A stretch of DNA of 64,000 bases from Luminiphilus sp. (lineage in GTDB: Bacteria > Pseudomonadota > Gammaproteobacteria > Pseudomonadales > Halieaceae), in assembly GCA_028117185.1 (NCBI GenBank), contig JAOHHD010000001.1:33903-97902 (forward strand), given 5' to 3'. Position 1 is the stretch's first letter. Each line of letters starts with the position of its first letter. The translations under genes and the position numbers were made by a program. This document shows, one piece after another, positions 61,972 through 64,000 of the stretch. The notes beneath the pieces are model-generated. The model did no database searches. It had not been told where the DNA came from and was given only the letters and a program-made list of their open reading frames with translations.

Positions 61972-62340
61972 ATGAATTACGCGTTGGTAGTTGCAGGATG
62001 CCTAGGGGCGACGGGTGTTGCAGCCGGGGCATTTGGCGCCCATGCGCTAGAGTCACTGGTTACGCCTGAGCGATTGGATATTTGGGCGACAGCGGCACAG
62101 TATCATTTGCTGCATGCCGTGGTCGTGATGGTGCTTGCGCTCACCGCAAATACAGGCGGGATGTCAGTGGGTCCATGGCCGGTAATCGGATTTACCGGTG
62201 GTGTCGTCCTGTTCTCTTTTTCGCTTTATGCCTATGTGCTGACTGAAATCCCGATGTTCGCGATGGTGACGCCTTTTGGGGGGTCGGTGCTGATACTGAG
62301 CTGGCTGTTGCTGATTTATCGTGGGATGAAGGTAGGGTAG
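61972..62340 (+). CDS. DUF423 family membrane protein
   Basis: Inner-membrane protein of 122 aa with four helices. AGAFGAHALE near the N-terminus, ATAAQYHLLHAVVVM, and the TPFGGSVLILSWLLL end are the defining DUF423 pattern. The function is unknown. It follows the Cys-rich gene by 23 nt. Confidence 0.93.
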   Translation: MNYALVVAGCLGATGVAAGAFGAHALESLVTPERLDIWATAAQYHLLHAVVVMVLALTANTGGMSVGPWPVIGFTGGVVLFSFSLYAYVLTEIPMFAMVTPFGGSVLILSWLLLIYRGMKVG

Positions 62341-62508
62341 CCTGCGATCGCGGGTATCTTCAGAAAGCGGATTGCTAGCGAAAGCTGCAAACACTGCGAC
62401 GAAGCGCGATATTTAATTTCGGGCATTCACTGAGAGACTGGTGGCGGCTTTTTTTTCTACGTACTATCCTTCGCGACTCTTTTCATCGTCGTCCAAGGAA
62501 ATGCCCTT

Positions 62509-63588
62509 ATGAACCCAATGTCTCTCTCTCCTGCCCGTCAGGGTTTATTAGCGGCCATTATCGCCATTGCAGCGTCAGCAACCACCTCGGCCGATCCTGC
62601 TGGCTAAATCGACAATTTTTTCCAACCTGATGGCGTCACTGCTACGGTAGAGAACTACCCGACTTTGGAAACGTCCCGACAGCTACTGATTGCGCAAGGT
62701 CGGGCCGCCGTGAATGACATCGCTCACAACCGAAAACTCACGCCTACAGACGATCAGCCTGTCGTGCGGATGAACCGAGATACTTACTATAGCTTTGCGG
62801 TTGTCGATGTGTCAGCGGGTGCGTCGATCACGATTCCATCCCTGCCCGATGGGAAATACGTCTCGGTTCAGCCGGTGACGCAGGATCATAGGATTCAACC
62901 GATGTCTTACGGCAGTGGGACGTTTGAGCTGGCCACTCACTTTGGCACTCACTTGTATCTGGTGATTCGTCTCGACAATACGCTGAGCGAATCAGAGGCT
63001 AACGCCATACAAGATGGTATGGTCATTACTGCAGTCAGCGCCGAACCCTTCACCGCCGAGCCAGTCGACCGAGACAGCTTCGATGCGGTTGAGTTATCAC
63101 TGCGTCAACAGTTGCCCGAGTTGGTGGCGAAGTATGGAGGCGATATCGTCTCCGGAATGTTTACAGCGCCCACTGACGATTCACGCGGTATGTTCAATGT
63201 TGAAAAGTACACCGTGGGAGCCGCTATCGGCTGGGGCGGGGCTCAGCTGACCGATAATGTTTATGAGAGTTCGCCGAATTACCCAGCAGAGGGCTGCTAC
63301 TCGGCGACTTTTGAGGACCCCGATAACGGCGCTTTCTGGTCGTTCACGGTATACGATGAAAACGGCTTCATGTTCGATGATGTCGCCCACATGAGTTCCG
63401 ATATCGCTGCTGCAAATGACGATGGGACCTACACCGTAAATATGGGATGTGGCGATGATGCAGCCAACAATTTGCCTATTTCCAACGAGACGGGCGTCTT
63501 CAACTTTATTGTGCGGCATTACATCCCGTCTGACCGGGTGAAGTTTGACGGCTACCGACTCATGCCCTTGGTTCAGAAAGCAGACTAA
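62509..63588 (+). pseudogene. DUF1254/DUF1214 secreted protein, broken by in-frame stop
   Basis: ATG 62509 (AAGGA upstream) encodes a signal peptide, MNPMSLSPARQ... to TSADPAG, then a TAA stop at 62605-62607. The same frame continues without shift for 326 codons: IDNFFQPDGVTATVENYPTL, then the DUF1254 core NRDTYYSFAVVDVSAG, the DHRIQPMSYGSGTFEL segment, and the DUF1214 C-terminal region ending FDGYRLMPL. A single base change in codon 33 (for example from AAA, GAA or CAA) would explain it. No other start with a ribosome site lies downstream, so export is lost unless the stop is read through or is a sequence error. Confidence 0.8.
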
Positions 63589-63614
63589 AACGCTGAACGA
63601 CGTTCTGATTAAGA

Positions 63615-63650
63615 CCCTATTGGTAGCGCATTATGTGCCTACCGATAGGG
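63615..63650. terminator. Strong hairpin between convergent genes
   Basis: CCCTATTGGTAG (63615-63626) pairs with CTACCGATAGGG (63639-63650; one G:U), and the inner GCGCA/TGTGC extends the stem. No T-run is present. It lies between the DUF1254 gene and the minus-strand gene at the edge; a bidirectional stop is likely. The rest of 63589-63878 shows no gene. Confidence 0.6.
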
Positions 63651-63878
63651 GTATTACTCAACGTATGAGGTGGCATAAAGCCCAGCCAAGTAAAAGCTCG
63701 GCCACCCATAAAGCCCGTTGGTAGGCTATGGGGCAACCGGGTTGATGTGAGGCGAGGTGCACAGAATTGGCGCGTGTCCCCAGCAGCAGAGGGCTTAACG
63801 CTTTTTTTTGAGCCAGCCTATAAAAATCGGCTGGAGGGCATCACTTTTGCAACGAGACGTTAAACGGCTGGTTTTCGC

Positions 63879-64000
63879 TTAGACCATTCCTGCCATTCTT
63901 ACTTTGAGCGCGGGGTCGGTAGGATCCGTCCAGTCCTGTCGCGCCGCCCATTGCTCAAATGAGGCGGGTCGGTGCGTAAAGATGTTATTGATGTGCGCAG
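63879..64000 (-). CDS. C-terminal fragment of an NAD(P)-binding (NmrA/SDR-like) protein
   Basis: The minus frame is open from the window edge to a TAA at 63879-63881, encoding about 40 residues with THRPASFEQWAARQDWTDP near the middle. RPxSFExW-type ends occur in NmrA-like and atypical SDR proteins, so this is a guess of moderate strength. The 5' part lies outside the window. Confidence 0.5.
   Translation of the reverse strand, partial: AHINNIFTHRPASFEQWAARQDWTDPTDPALKVRMAGMV

Overview
The window looks like a chromosome segment of a marine, aerobic, heterotrophic gammaproteobacterium, possibly of the Halieaceae/OM60-NOR5 or a related Cellvibrionales lineage (inference). The signs are a gammaproteobacterial-type RIO kinase, a TonB-dependent receptor, many short-chain dehydrogenases (SDRs), CoA-linked catabolism, a Fur-regulated iron transporter, an RND pump and a moderate GC content. 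No rRNA, CRISPR array or complete prophage is visible.

Layout. 1-7914 is core-like: the end of an SDR gene, a complete opp/yej-type peptide ABC operon (minus strand), gltX and a small membrane protein. A tRNA-Ala(GGC) gene at 8071-8146 marks the left edge of an accessory region. A 19/20 copy of its 3' end lies at 10447-10466, and a degenerate copy of its 3' half lies at about 25987-26026. The first interval (about 2.3 kb) holds a broken phage-type gene, a sodium/solute symporter and a small C-terminal-anchor ORF. The second (about 15.5 kb, AT-richer by eye) holds a TonB-dependent receptor, a Rieske oxygenase, a secreted paraoxonase-like lactonase, a TetR regulator, four SDRs, an MFS carrier, a cytochrome P450, a SnoaL-like protein and an enoyl reductase. 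I read this as an island carrying uptake and oxidative breakdown of a hydrophobic, probably cyclic, compound. The substrate is unknown and no integrase remains.

26305-44780 adds genes that could serve lower pathways: a GST-like protein, an outer-membrane barrel, a dienoyl-CoA isomerase, a 3-oxoacid CoA-transferase pair, an alpha/beta hydrolase, a MAPEG protein, two more oxidoreductases, an acyl-CoA ligase and a 2-hydroxychromene-2-carboxylate isomerase-like protein. Among them sit a divergently arranged Fe(III) ABC transporter with a clear Fur box and a RIO kinase. Several intergenic stretches contain 13-15 bp degenerate tandem repeats.

44781-64000 is mixed: an exported SDR, a small zinc-finger protein, a secreted esterase, a cysteine-desulfurase-like protein, a desaturase, an NhaC antiporter, TauE and MFS carriers, an RND efflux pair, a 47-residue Cys-rich protein, a DUF423 protein, and a DUF1254 gene with a stop codon directly after its signal peptide. 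A gene fragment on the minus strand runs off the right edge.
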